Numbered from the stretch's first letter, positions 25,606 through 35,108 are shown. The stretch is DNA of 64,000 nucleotides from Alphaproteobacteria bacterium (GCA_028285105.1 JANQQE010000011.1:571856-635855); one strand, 5' to 3'. Notes: generated by a model not told the origin, from the letters alone. A program made the numbers and translations.

Positions 25606-27438
25606 TTACGGATTCTCCGCCCACGCATCCGACTCGTCGAAGTGCGATTCGATTCTTGCTGGACCGGCGGGAATGCGGACGCCTTCTACCAATCTTTGCA
25701 CCGATTCGGGTGGCGGTGGAGTAATTCGCGAGACAGTGAACGTTACGACGAAATTGATCAGGCAGCCAACCGCGCCGATGCCTTCGGCGCTGATGTCGAA
25801 ACACCATCTCCCCATCAACGGCTCCGTTGTCCCGAAGATCTTCACGCTGTAATTGCCGAGAATGTAAACAGCAGTAAACAGCAACCCCGAAATCATGCCG
25901 CATACCGCACCCGTTCGGTTCGTCCTTTTGTCGAAAATACCCAACAGGATAATCGGAAAGAAACTTGAAGCGGCTAACCCGAACGCAAACGCGACGACCT
26001 GTGCGACGAATCCTGGCGGATGAACGCCAAACCAGCCAGCAACGCAGATGCCCAGCAAGATCGTCAACCGCCCCACCAGCACCCGTCGCGATTCCGGCGC
26101 TTTGGGATCGATGAAATGGAAGTACAAATCGTGGGCGATCGAACTTGAAATCACCAGGAGCAAACCCGCCGCCGTCGATAGCGCAGCCGCCAACCCTCCG
26201 GTGGCAACGAGGGCAATCACCCATGGCGCAAGGCTCGCGACCTCTGGCGTGGCTAGCACGATGATGTCCCGATCGGCATAGACTTCATTCTCGTTTCCCG
26301 AGTTCGGCTGATTTACATCGGGTTTGTTGTCAGCCCCTGCCAAAAAAGCTTTGCCCGGTGCAAACGTGATCTTTCCGTCGCCGTTCTTGTCGGCGTAGAT
26401 CAGCAGTCCCGTTTGTCGCCAACTTTGCACCCACGCGAGGTCATCTACCTCGGCCACCGTCTTGCCTTCGATCGAATGAAGCAAATTGTATCGGGCAAAA
26501 CTGGCCAATGCTGGTGCCGTAGTGTAGAGGATGGCAATGAAGAACAGCGCCCAGACGGCCGACCATCGAGCGGCTTTGACGTTTGACGTGGTGTAAAACC
26601 GAACGATCACATGCGGTAAACCGGCTGTCCCGACCATTAGCGCAAACGTAATGCAGAAAACGTCGAGTTTGGACTTACCTGTGAAGGGTTGGGTGTATTC
26701 GGCGAAACCGAGATCGGTCTGCAACTGGTTGAGTTTTGTCGTGATATCGCTGGCAGTGAATCCAATTTGCGGAATTGAATGGCCCGTCAACATTCGCGAC
26801 AACGCGACGGCAGGTATCAGGAATGCAAAGATCAGCACACCATACTGAACAACCTGCGTCCAGGTGATGCCCTTCATCCCGCCGAGGATCGCAAAGAACC
26901 CGACGATAATCATGCCAACGACGACGCCTTCCCAGATTGGCACTTCGAGGAAGCGGCTGAAAACAATGCCAACACCTCGCATTTGTCCCGCGACATACGT
27001 CACCGAAACAAAGATCGCCGCAATCGCAGCCACGACGCGCGCCGTCTCGCTGTAGTACCGCTCGCCCACAAAGTCCGGGATCGTGTATTTGCCGAATTTT
27101 CGCAAGTAGGGCGCGAGCAACAGCGCCAAGAGTACGTATCCGCCCGTCCAGCCAAGCAGGTAAATCGAACCGTCGTAACCCATGAAGCTGATCAAACCAG
27201 CCATCGAAATAAAACTGGCAGCAGACATCCAGTCCGCAGCCGTCGCCGCGCCGTTGGCAATTGCAGGCACACCGCGACCGGCGACATAGAATCCACCGCT
27301 TTCACGGACGCGCGATCGCCAGCCAATATAGAGATACGCCAGGAATGTGATGGTTACGAAGACAAACGTAAAGACGCGAGTGTCGTCGGTCGCAGGGTCA
27401 ACAGCGTTACCGGCTTGAGCAAAGATCGAGAGGTTCAT
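25606..27438 (-). CDS. Sodium:solute symporter, large subunit (VC_2705-like, ActP-related)
   Basis: A 610-residue integral membrane protein of the SSS family with about 13 helices. Early motifs are FYVAGRGVPAIANGAATAADWMSAASFI and GLISFMGYDG, and the middle holds AGQMRGVGIVFSR and GGMKGITWTQVVQY. A periplasmic or cytoplasmic loop near residue 370-420 carries an EF-hand-like DKNGDGKITF stretch. Its ATG (27436-27438) overlaps by 4 nt the stop of the small DUF4212 subunit gene upstream. That arrangement defines the VC_2705 subfamily. Related pumps carry acetate and other monocarboxylates, but the substrate here is not deduced. M95 of a longer frame is taken as start because of the overlap. Confidence 0.9.
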   Translation of the reverse strand: MNLSIFAQAGNAVDPATDDTRVFTFVFVTITFLAYLYIGWRSRVRESGGFYVAGRGVPAIANGAATAADWMSAASFISMAGLISFMGYDGSIYLLGWTGGYVLLALLLAPYLRKFGKYTIPDFVGERYYSETARVVAAIAAIFVSVTYVAGQMRGVGIVFSRFLEVPIWEGVVVGMIIVGFFAILGGMKGITWTQVVQYGVLIFAFLIPAVALSRMLTGHSIPQIGFTASDITTKLNQLQTDLGFAEYTQPFTGKSKLDVFCITFALMVGTAGLPHVIVRFYTTSNVKAARWSAVWALFFIAILYTTAPALASFARYNLLHSIEGKTVAEVDDLAWVQSWRQTGLLIYADKNGDGKITFAPGKAFLAGADNKPDVNQPNSGNENEVYADRDIIVLATPEVASLAPWVIALVATGGLAAALSTAAGLLLVISSSIAHDLYFHFIDPKAPESRRVLVGRLTILLGICVAGWFGVHPPGFVAQVVAFAFGLAASSFFPIILLGIFDKRTNRTGAVCGMISGLLFTAVYILGNYSVKIFGTTEPLMGRWCFDISAEGIGAVGCLINFVVTFTVSRITPPPPESVQRLVEGVRIPAGPARIESHFDESDAWAENP

Positions 27439-27707
27439 TCGGCCACACCGAATTTGCGATCCAAACGATCCATCGACCATGCGTAAATAAAGACGAGGAC
27501 GACGAATACATAGATTGAACCCTGCTGCGCGAACCAGAAACCCAGCGGTAATTGTCCGATCGTAAATGCGTTGAGCTGCTCGACAAACAGGATCGAACAA
27601 CCGAATGACACCGCTGCCCAAATGGCGAGAAGTACGCCGATCAATCGGATGTTCGCCCGCCAATATCGGCGATGACTTTCGGAAATGATTTCGCGACGGT
27701 TGGCCAT
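27435..27707 (-). CDS. DUF4212 small subunit of the symporter
   Basis: A 90-residue protein with two transmembrane helices (about 24-43 and 55-76). The N-terminal region RRYWRANIRLIGVLLAIWA and the LNAFTIGQLPLGFWFAQQGSI loop are the hallmarks of DUF4212, the small partner of VC_2705-type sodium symporters. It overlaps the large subunit gene by 4 nt, so synthesis is probably coupled. It is likely a permanent subunit of the transporter. Confidence 0.9.
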   Translation of the reverse strand: MANRREIISESHRRYWRANIRLIGVLLAIWAAVSFGCSILFVEQLNAFTIGQLPLGFWFAQQGSIYVFVVLVFIYAWSMDRLDRKFGVAE

Positions 27708-27750
27708 CGAATGCCCTCATTAGTGCACAAAACGTGTTGACAGTGAATCC

Positions 27751-28491
27751 TCATCCTCGCCTGGAGTCAAGCATTTTGCGGCGGATGTCGATGGCATGTT
27801 CAAGAAAATTTGCAAGGAGTTTCTCACCTTGCGACTCTGCCACCTTTGACCGATACGCACCGCTGATTGGCTGCAAGGCATCGCGTGCGACGAGCGCGTC
27901 GTGCAATTTCTGCAACAAGTCCGCTGATACTTCAGGATGAAACTGAACAGCTCGTAAGTTTGACCCGATTGCAAACGCCTGAATCTCCGTAAGCGTCGAA
28001 CTGGCCAGCAGCGTTGCAGATTCCGGAAGTTTCGTGCAGATGTCTTCATGGCACGAGTGAACAGTCAAATCGGTCTTGAACCCGCGGAATAGAAAATCGC
28101 GATGTCCGGCATCGGTCAATGAAGCGTTGATCGCCCCAAATTGCCGCCTGCCGGGATGTCGCTCAATCGTCCCTCCAAATGCATGCCCCATCATCTGATG
28201 GCCGAAGCACACGCCCAGCGTTGGCACATTCCGATCACCCAAATCCCGAATCCAGTCGCTGAATCGATTAAGCTTGGCGTTCAACTGCGTCACAGAACGC
28301 GAACTTCCCGTGAGAACGATTGCATCAAGTCCCGTTGAATCCGGCAACGCATTGGCCAACGAATCGATGACAGTCACTTCACACTTTGCAATTCCCGCCA
28401 CCGAAGTGAACCACGCATCATAATCTCCAGACGTCGCGACAATTTCAGGATATGTGGAACCTGTTTTTACAATAAGCAACTTCAGCGTCAT
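27751..28491 (-). CDS. Class I glutamine amidotransferase (GuaA-like/GATase1)
   Basis: A 246-residue stand-alone amidotransferase domain. The nucleophilic Cys95 lies in TLGVCFGHQM, and the His185/Glu187 pair in QFHPEVS. The N-terminal KLLIVKTGSTYPEI and LDAIVLTGSSRSV fit the family of GMP-synthase-like glutaminases often annotated as glutamine amidotransferase. No synthetase domain is fused, and the acceptor is unknown. ATG at 28489-28491 is chosen for the upstream TGGAG. A longer in-frame start 31 codons upstream is less likely. It lies 43 nt upstream of the symporter small subunit start on the same strand, so all three may be co-transcribed. Confidence 0.85.
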   Translation of the reverse strand: MTLKLLIVKTGSTYPEIVATSGDYDAWFTSVAGIAKCEVTVIDSLANALPDSTGLDAIVLTGSSRSVTQLNAKLNRFSDWIRDLGDRNVPTLGVCFGHQMMGHAFGGTIERHPGRRQFGAINASLTDAGHRDFLFRGFKTDLTVHSCHEDICTKLPESATLLASSTLTEIQAFAIGSNLRAVQFHPEVSADLLQKLHDALVARDALQPISGAYRSKVAESQGEKLLANFLEHAIDIRRKMLDSRRG

Positions 28492-28644
28492 CGCGATCTC
28501 CAAAACCGCTTCATCTTCGCCGATTGACGGCTGTTGGTTACAATCAAGGTTTGCATTTATAAAGGCAAGTCTTAACGTGCGCACTATGATTTAAGTGTGA
28601 CTGTTATGCAGCAAATCTGCTTCGTTTCAACAGGAAGAATCTGA

Positions 28645-29367
28645 ATGGCGCCATCTGCAATCCTCGAATCGATACAACTGCCCTTTCAAAAACCCATTGG
28701 CGAATTTGCAGACCTGCTTCGCAAACTGGGTGGCAACAATGCATTGTCGCTGACACTGTTCGGAACAATCGCTGCCGACGAACCGCTTACGCCAAAGGCA
28801 ACTGCTCGCAGCGTACTCGTACTCAACACCGTCGAACTTGGCCTGCTTCGGCGCATCAGCGAACAAGGCATGCGTTTCGGCCAACAAAACATCGCCGCCC
28901 CGCTCATCATGACGCCATCTTACATCAAAGATTCGTGCGACACATTTCCGTTGGAGCTTTTGGATATTCAGCAAAACCATGTCATCATCTTCGGTGAAGA
29001 TCACTTTTCCGAATTGAAGTTTGACGATGCAAACATTCGACATCAGTGCGAGCGCGAACTCAAGGTCTTGGCAATGAGCATGCGTCAAGGATTACTTGCC
29101 GCCACAGGCCGCGATGACGTGATTGCCAATGTCATGCAGAGTGCGGGCGATGGTTTGCTGCGGGTAATGCGGGGCATGCTTTGGATTAAGGGCAAACGCG
29201 ATCGCCTGCCTCGATGGCAAGTCGTTGGTGCCATCGAAAAACAAATCGACTGTTCGTTGTCCGGGGTTCAATCAACGCTCGGCGAAAAGGCTTCGCCACA
29301 AACTGTCGATTTCGATCTCCTATACAAAGACATCGAAACATTAGGAGCGATTGCCAATGCGTGGTAA
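28645..29367 (+). CDS. Nucleotidyltransferase-fold-like protein, first gene of TPM/LemA operon
   Basis: A 240-residue soluble protein. The arrangement LSLTLFGTIAADEP...ARSVLVLNTVELGLLRRI, then PLIMTPSYIKDSCDTFPLELLDIQ and a helical HQCERELKVLAMSMRQGLL, resembles the core of minimal nucleotidyltransferases. The catalytic GS and paired Asp residues are not seen, so it may be inactive or a false likeness. I cannot name a family with confidence. Its last 11 nt overlap the start of the TPM gene. The function may therefore be tied to the TPM/LemA pair. Confidence 0.55.
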   Translation: MAPSAILESIQLPFQKPIGEFADLLRKLGGNNALSLTLFGTIAADEPLTPKATARSVLVLNTVELGLLRRISEQGMRFGQQNIAAPLIMTPSYIKDSCDTFPLELLDIQQNHVIIFGEDHFSELKFDDANIRHQCERELKVLAMSMRQGLLAATGRDDVIANVMQSAGDGLLRVMRGMLWIKGKRDRLPRWQVVGAIEKQIDCSLSGVQSTLGEKASPQTVDFDLLYKDIETLGAIANAW

Positions 29368-30175
29368 TCGATACGCCACAGGCATCTTCGCATTTTTTGC
29401 GATCTGCGCCTTGCCCGCTTTGGGCGAGGTCACTGTTCGCGATCCCGGCACATTCGTGGTTGATCAAGCCAAGCTTATTGATGCCGATGCCGAAGCGTCG
29501 CTCAACTCAATTCTGAAAGAGCTTCAAGACAAGACCACCTCCCAGGTCAAGATTCTGACCGTCCCTTCACTCGACGGCGAAGACATTGACGGATTTGCTC
29601 TCCGCCATGCCGAGTTGTGGAAACTTGGCCAAAAGAATGAAGACAACGGTGCGTTGATCGCACTGTCTGTTGGCGATCGCAAGGTCAAGATCGAGGTCGG
29701 ATACGGCCTCGAAGGCAGTCTGCCGGATTCCTGGTGTGGGACAGCTTCGCGTGCAGTGGCTCAGCAATATTTCAAAGCCGGTAAATACTCAGATGGTTTG
29801 CGCGAGCTTGGGGTCGCCGTTGCCAACAAGGTGGCAGAATCCTCGAATGTAACACTTTCAGGCGTGCCCAAGTCGCAACTTCGATTGTCAAATCGAAATC
29901 AGCGCCAGAAGGTCGTCGGCGTGATGGGCGGATGCTTCTTTCCGTTTTTTCTGTTTCTCCTGTTTCTGATTCGCGGCATCCAGCGCAATCGCGGCGGACG
30001 AAACTGGAGTGGTCATGTCGCCGAGGGAATCCTGTGGGGCATGGTCTTTGGCGGTCGCGGTGGCGGCGGAGGTTGGGGAGGTTCAGGCGGCGGCTGGGGT
30101 GGCGGCGGATTTGGCGGCGGTTCGTTCGGAGGTGGTGGTGGATTTGGCGGAGGTGGCGGTGGTGCAAGCTGGTAA
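29357..30175 (+). CDS. TPM-domain (TLP18.3/Psb32/MOLO-1) membrane protein
   Basis: A 272-residue protein. The signal peptide covers about residues 1-24. The TPM domain (about 28-165) has VVDQAKLIDADAEASLNSIL, LALRHAELWKLGQKNEDNGALIALSVGDRKVKIEVGYGLEG and the C-terminal PDSWCG. A transmembrane helix at about 195-213 (MGGCFFPFFLFLLFLIRG) is followed by a Gly-rich tail (GGGWGGGGFGGGSFGGGGG) ending GASW. Such tails are common in TPM proteins. Plant homologues show phosphatase activity, but the bacterial role is unclear. TTAGGAGCG precedes the ATG at 29357. The stop overlaps the next gene by 14 nt, linking TPM and LemA translation. Confidence 0.85.
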   Translation: MRGNRYATGIFAFFAICALPALGEVTVRDPGTFVVDQAKLIDADAEASLNSILKELQDKTTSQVKILTVPSLDGEDIDGFALRHAELWKLGQKNEDNGALIALSVGDRKVKIEVGYGLEGSLPDSWCGTASRAVAQQYFKAGKYSDGLRELGVAVANKVAESSNVTLSGVPKSQLRLSNRNQRQKVVGVMGGCFFPFFLFLLFLIRGIQRNRGGRNWSGHVAEGILWGMVFGGRGGGGGWGGSGGGWGGGGFGGGSFGGGGGFGGGGGGASW

Positions 30176-30884
30176 CAAATGCAATGCGTGCAGCGCATCC
30201 AATTCGGTTGACGCAAAGTTCTGCGCGACCTGCGGTGCAACGATTACAAATTCGGGCAATAACTCGGGAGGTACTGTTATGAAATCTGGTATGAAATTCC
30301 TGGCATTCGTCGCCGTCCTGTTCATCGGCGCCTTTGTGATTGGCGGCTGCATGATCTATTCCGGTTACAACAAAGCCGTCACCCTCGACGAAACCGTCAA
30401 AGAGAAATGGGCACAGGTCGAAAACCAATTGCAGAGGCGGTACGAACTCATTCCCAACCTCGTCGAAACCGTCAAAGGTGTCGCAGAACAAGAGAAGGAT
30501 GTCTTCCTTGGCATTTCCAAATCGCGCGAGGCCTACTTCAATGCTGCGAAAAGCAGCTCCCGCACCGACCAGGTGAAAGCTGCCCAAGGCTTGGAAAGCG
30601 CCCTCTCGCGACTCCTCGTGTTACGCGAATCGTATCCGGCACTCAAATCGAACGAATCGTTCCTCAAACTTCAGGACTCGCTGGAAGGAACCGAGAACCG
30701 GCTGGCCGTTGAACGGAAACGATACAATGATGCCGTCAAGACATTGAATGCATTTCGACGAAGAATCGTCGGCAAGATTTGTGCCAGCCTCGCCAGCGTT
30801 GAAGAAGCCGACTACTTTGAAATCAGCGATACCGCCCGCGAAACACCCAAGGTTGATTTCTCCGGCAAGGATTCGGACGGATAG
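30162..30884 (+). CDS. lemA: LemA family protein with N-terminal zinc ribbon
   Basis: A 240-residue protein. Residues ~5-28 hold a zinc-ribbon pair, CNACSASNS...KFCATCGA. A transmembrane helix (about 45-63, FLAFVAVLFIGAFVIGG) comes next. The LemA four-helix domain follows (WAQVENQLQRRYELIPNLVETVKG, then QDSLEGTENRLAVERKRYNDAVKTLN). A GTG start at 30162 keeps the ribbon in frame and has GGAGGT 7 nt upstream, lying inside the Gly codons of the TPM tail. The ATG at 30279 would remove the ribbon. LemA proteins bind membranes and often pair with TPM proteins. The zinc-ribbon form is plausible but the start needs confirmation. Confidence 0.8.
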   Translation: MQAGNKCNACSASNSVDAKFCATCGATITNSGNNSGGTVMKSGMKFLAFVAVLFIGAFVIGGCMIYSGYNKAVTLDETVKEKWAQVENQLQRRYELIPNLVETVKGVAEQEKDVFLGISKSREAYFNAAKSSSRTDQVKAAQGLESALSRLLVLRESYPALKSNESFLKLQDSLEGTENRLAVERKRYNDAVKTLNAFRRRIVGKICASLASVEEADYFEISDTARETPKVDFSGKDSDG

Positions 30885-31375
30885 CGACAGCAGCAATACT
30901 GCGATTTGACCGATCCGTAAGCTAAAATGACAACTCCCTCCCGACGCATTGCAGAATTGGGAGGGTTTGTTGTACGTACACAAAACTTCAATCGATCAAT
31001 GGCTTACGGCGTGCAATTCGGAATCGAACCGCCGTTGGCCTCTACGATGCCAGCCGCTTCCTGATATCCGCAATAATCCAGTAGACCCAAGTGACGTCCG
31101 TTGCCACCCACACGATTCGAATCGCCTTCCAAAGGATCAGCAATCGCCAACCACCGGTGCCACCTGCGTCAGCGCAGTGTATTGCCGCCGATCAATCCAT
31201 TCGGCTTTGAACAACTCGAACACCGCAGCCAACCGATTTGCAAGCGTCGCCAGTGTGTATCGTCTGCACACACGACTACCCTGAAACCCAAAAATCCTCG
31301 CAACCGAAATAGCGAACGGACCGTATAAACTTTGCTTGACCCGCGCGAGAAATCCACCTTAGGATTCAACCGAAT
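30885..31375 (+). other. Intergenic region after lemA
   Basis: About 490 nt without a supported gene. It contains the lemA terminator (30936-30973) and, near its right end, a possible promoter for the DUF2330 gene: TTGACC (31336-31341) and TAGGAT (31360-31365), 18 nt apart. Nothing else is recognised. Confidence 0.5.
30936..30973 (+). terminator. Rho-independent terminator after the lemA operon
   Basis: CCCTCCC (30936-30942) pairs with GGGAGGG (30959-30965), followed by TTTGTTGT. The flanking ACAAC/GTTGT can extend the pairing. It sits about 50 nt after the lemA stop and closes the three-gene transcript. Confidence 0.75.
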
Positions 31376-33001
31376 ATGTCGCGATATAAAACCATGCGGA
31401 ATCCGGCTATGAAGAACAAGCGCTCGATACGATTAATGCTGTGTACCGCCGCAGCCATATTCGCATTTCCAGCCACAACATTCGCCGACGGAAAGTTCTT
31501 TCGCCGATTGGAGGTCGCAGACGAGCCTGGCATTTCTACGCAGCGGGCTGTTGTTGCGTTTAAGGATGGCGTCGAAACGCTGATTGTGCAATCCGATATT
31601 GAAAGTGCTGGCAAATCGGTCGGTTGGCTGTTACCTCTACCGGCAGAACCGACTTTGATCGAAGCGTGCCAGCCCATGACACTCAATGCCCTCACGCAAA
31701 TCGTTACGCCGGACTTCGCGAATTCGAAATCCGGGTTAATGATTTTCTTCCTCGCGCTCATGGGACTGACAATCTATGCATGCCTCGATCATGTGCATTG
31801 CAAAAAGAACAGCATCAAACGCGGCCACCTGATATCACTCTTCACCCTGTTGATTCTGATCATGATTTCGCTGTTCATGGTCCCGAGTCTGATGGGCGTG
31901 CGAGCGAAGGTCGCGGGCGGCGATGTCGAAATCCTTCAAAGCACGAAGGCCGGTGTCTACGACGTTTCGATCATCAATGCACAAAACGGAGATGCGGTCA
32001 CCGAATGGCTGACATCCAATGGTTTCGCCTGCCCACCGTCCGCGACACCGGTCCTCAATGAATACATAAAAGACGACTGGTGCTTTCTTGCCGCGAAGGT
32101 CTTGCCCGAAACAACCGGCGACGTCACGCATCACCCACTTCGGGTTTCGTTTCCGACTTCGCAAGCCATCTATCCGCTGCGGCTGACCGGGTCGGATGGA
32201 GCACACATCCAACTTGACCTCTTCGTCATCGCGGATAAGCAAGCCGCCACGTCAAAAATGAAGACGTGGGTAAGCCAAGGCATGAAGGTTGAGAACAACT
32301 ATCGGCGCTTCGCAAGATATGAAACATCGCGCCCTCCCATCTTCAGCGGGCGCGGTATCCTCTCAGCTAGAATCGGCCTACCCGATGTCTCGGATTTGAT
32401 GTGGACGGGCTGCACGCTCACCCGACTTCGCGGAAATCTCTCGACGCGAGACATGGAAAACGATCTGACTTTGGAATGGACCGATGGTAAAGACTGGCAG
32501 ATCGAGCTGCACGATCGAAAAAGCGCATCGTCGCTCAGTGCCATAGCAGCCGCCGCAACGGTCATCCTCGTGCTTCCGCTGTTCGTGCCAACAGCGACCA
32601 GGCAAGGATGGACGTGGCACAGGTTCGCATGGAAGCGACTACCGATCACGCTTACCGCAGCGATGGTCGCAGGGGCAATCTGCTATATTGCACTTGACGT
32701 TGTCTCGGTTCAATCAGAAACAGGGACTCACCCGATATTCGCGGCGTCTGCGCATGACAAAGTGCTCCGAGAATTGGTAGACGGGCCGCGAAATAAACAA
32801 TTCGCCAAGACCTATCAAGAAATCATCGATGAAACTGAAATGAAGGACTATGTTGAGTTAACCCCCGCGCTCGAAGAACCCGGCGACTACATGATCGAAG
32901 CCACAAGCAGCGGCTGGAATCTCACGATCCTCGACACATTCTACATCCCTTCGACCATAGCAATCTCGTCCAACGGCTTGCCAGTCCTTGCGTCCGATTA
33001 A
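31376..33001 (+). CDS. DUF2330-like exported membrane protein
   Basis: A 541-residue protein. A signal peptide is best seen from M12 (KNKRSIRLMLCTAAAIFAF..., cleaved near ADG), so ATG at 31409 is a strong alternative to the first ATG. The N-terminal half has VVAFKDGVETLIVQSDIESAGKSVGWLLPLPAEP, the pattern of DUF2330 (a surface domain that often reads RAVIVxDGxETLIV...AWVIPLP). Three or four later hydrophobic segments (about 120-140, 155-175, 400-418 and 440-465) place it in the membrane. A lipid/carbohydrate or sensory role is not known. It stands alone between terminators. Confidence 0.6.
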   Translation: MSRYKTMRNPAMKNKRSIRLMLCTAAAIFAFPATTFADGKFFRRLEVADEPGISTQRAVVAFKDGVETLIVQSDIESAGKSVGWLLPLPAEPTLIEACQPMTLNALTQIVTPDFANSKSGLMIFFLALMGLTIYACLDHVHCKKNSIKRGHLISLFTLLILIMISLFMVPSLMGVRAKVAGGDVEILQSTKAGVYDVSIINAQNGDAVTEWLTSNGFACPPSATPVLNEYIKDDWCFLAAKVLPETTGDVTHHPLRVSFPTSQAIYPLRLTGSDGAHIQLDLFVIADKQAATSKMKTWVSQGMKVENNYRRFARYETSRPPIFSGRGILSARIGLPDVSDLMWTGCTLTRLRGNLSTRDMENDLTLEWTDGKDWQIELHDRKSASSLSAIAAAATVILVLPLFVPTATRQGWTWHRFAWKRLPITLTAAMVAGAICYIALDVVSVQSETGTHPIFAASAHDKVLRELVDGPRNKQFAKTYQEIIDETEMKDYVELTPALEEPGDYMIEATSSGWNLTILDTFYIPSTIAISSNGLPVLASD

Positions 33002-33112
33002 TGCCCAATTCATGCGATTTTGCCAGTTGGTCATCTGAAACTGAATGGCTTAAACTAAGCGTGCAGACTCACCAGCCGTCACAAAAACTTCAGCGCTGCG
33101 CGAGGGGGAACG

Positions 33113-34927
33113 ATGCGAACAAATAGCCCGATTGCGAGTACGATTTGCCGCACGATACAATACATTTGCACCATCGTTGTGTTTTCCAACGCCGCACAAG
33201 CCCAAACGCGAATCTTGCTTGTCGGCGATTCGATCACGCAGGGTGGGCAGCAGCACGTCTCGTATCGCTACACACTTTGGTTCGACCTTCAAGATGCCGG
33301 TTTTGATGTCGATTTTGTTGGACAGCGCGACTTTACGAACAGCGGCGATCCCAACCTGACGTGGTATCCGGATTACTTCACGACGTTCGATCGTGACCAC
33401 GAGGGTTATTGGGGATGGCGGACCGATCAGATCGACGGGATCATCGCCAATGCCACCACAACGGCCCAGCCCGACATCGTATTGATTCATCTCGGCACGA
33501 ACGATATCGGTCAGATGGGGGCGGCTGGCGTCACCAATGCAGACGTAAATCTTCGATCCATCATTGATCGAATTCGCACCGTCCGACCGAACGCGACTTT
33601 GTTATTGGCGCGAGTGATTCCAATCGGACCGGGATCGTCGTACTTCAACAATGCCGACCAGGTTGATCCGCTCAACGCTGTGATCGCCGACGTCGCCAAC
33701 GACATGGACACCAACGGATCGCCGATCATCCTCGTCGATCAAAATACCGGATTTGACTTGGGCACGATGATGCAATCCGATGGCATTCACCCGAACACTT
33801 CCGGCGAAGATCAGATGGCTGGCGTTTGGTTCACCGCCCTTTCGCCACTCTTGAATGCAGTCAATCCACCGCCAACCGTTGCGATCACCGCGCCTTTGGA
33901 AGGATCAACATTTGACGCACCTGCCAACATTTCAATCACTGTTGAAGCATCGGACACCAACGGATTCGTCACGCAAGTTGCATTCTACGACGGAGCAACG
34001 CTGCTCGACGTCGATACGAACGGCCCCTTCGCGTTCGATTGGCAAAACGTGCCAGCCGGCAATTACACGCTGACCGCAGTTGCAACGGACGACGAAGGTG
34101 CAATGCGCACGTCTGCACCGATTTCGATTTCAGTGGTTGTCCCAAACATAGGTGTCGATGTGCCGGTGTTCAATCCGAGTTTCGAAATTCCAACGCTTAT
34201 CGACTCCAATCTGAGCCCAAACGGAGGTGTGATCGGTGGCTGGACATTTGCGGGAACAGCCAACACATTCCTGGGGATCTTCAATCCACCGATTGGAAGT
34301 TATCCAACCGCCGCAGGAAATGGAACACCCACCGGCGCGGATGGAGCCAACGTCGCATTTTTGTTTAACAACGGCGGCCCTGCCGAATCGGTGACCGCAT
34401 CGCAATTGCTTGGCAATATGCTGCTCACAGACATGGAGTACACGCTGACCGTCGCGATCGGCAAATTTCTACCCGATCAACCCTATTCGTTCTCAACGTA
34501 TGGTGGCTATACGATCGAACTGCTTGCGGGCGGAACGGTCATTGCCAGCGACACCGACTCAGTGAATCCGGACTTCGGCGAGTTTCGCGATGCGTTCGCA
34601 ACGGTCGCGTCAAGTGCGGTCGATCCGACATTGATCGGTCAACCACTTTCCATACGACTTAACATTTCGGCAACAGAGGAAGACCGCTCAACGCACTTCG
34701 ACTGGATCCGATTGACACGCCGCTCCCTAGTCGCAGGCGATGCCGATCACGATGGCGACGTCGATCTCGACGACTATGCGATCTTCGCCGATTGCCTCAA
34801 CGGCCCGATCGATCCTCCCAACCCATCACCACCAACCTCGCTCCTGACTTGCACATCCATTTTTGATTTTGATGACAGCGGGTTCATCGACTTGCAGGAT
34901 GTCGCCACGTTCTTCCAGCTTGATTGA
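33113..34927 (+). CDS. Secreted SGNH/GDSL hydrolase with dockerin-like tail
   Basis: A 604-residue exported protein. A signal peptide covers about residues 1-30. The SGNH domain (about 32-250) carries block I GDSITQGG, block III GTNDIG and block V DGIHPN, so an esterase or carbohydrate esterase activity is expected. An Ig-like domain (about 258-345, VAITAPLEGSTF...) follows. A beta-rich C-terminal module (about 350-545) includes a F5/8- or CBM-like section. The last ~60 residues are dockerin-like: GDADHDGDVDLDDYAIFADC, then FDFDDSGFIDLQD. Many planctomycete exoenzymes end this way. Polysaccharide or ester substrates seem likely, but none is proven. Confidence 0.85.
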   Translation: MRTNSPIASTICRTIQYICTIVVFSNAAQAQTRILLVGDSITQGGQQHVSYRYTLWFDLQDAGFDVDFVGQRDFTNSGDPNLTWYPDYFTTFDRDHEGYWGWRTDQIDGIIANATTTAQPDIVLIHLGTNDIGQMGAAGVTNADVNLRSIIDRIRTVRPNATLLLARVIPIGPGSSYFNNADQVDPLNAVIADVANDMDTNGSPIILVDQNTGFDLGTMMQSDGIHPNTSGEDQMAGVWFTALSPLLNAVNPPPTVAITAPLEGSTFDAPANISITVEASDTNGFVTQVAFYDGATLLDVDTNGPFAFDWQNVPAGNYTLTAVATDDEGAMRTSAPISISVVVPNIGVDVPVFNPSFEIPTLIDSNLSPNGGVIGGWTFAGTANTFLGIFNPPIGSYPTAAGNGTPTGADGANVAFLFNNGGPAESVTASQLLGNMLLTDMEYTLTVAIGKFLPDQPYSFSTYGGYTIELLAGGTVIASDTDSVNPDFGEFRDAFATVASSAVDPTLIGQPLSIRLNISATEEDRSTHFDWIRLTRRSLVAGDADHDGDVDLDDYAIFADCLNGPIDPPNPSPPTSLLTCTSIFDFDDSGFIDLQDVATFFQLD

Positions 34928-35087
34928 CAACCGGCTTCATGTAGCCAACGCATTCGAAAATGGCTCGGGTCGGCCACCCGTGGACTGCTTGACGTGGCAT
35001 TGACGCGCGAAGGAGGCATCACGCTTAACTGGCTACAAGCGTTGAACTTATAGGACCACCGAATCCTGCCGAGGTGCGATCCCCGAC

Positions 35088-35108
35088 CATGGCATTGGAA
35101 TTGCCATG
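35088..35108. promoter_or_regulatory. Perfect 7-bp inverted repeat upstream of the cytochrome-propeller gene
   Basis: CATGGCA (35088-35094) and TGCCATG (35102-35108) flank a 7-nt loop, 88 nt before the ATG of the next gene. It may be an operator or an mRNA hairpin. The evidence is symmetry and position only. Confidence 0.3.

Noticed and set aside
34940..35040. GTAGCCA ... TGGCTAC inverted repeat
   Set aside because: The arms are 7 nt and about 90 nt apart, which is expected by chance in a region of this size.
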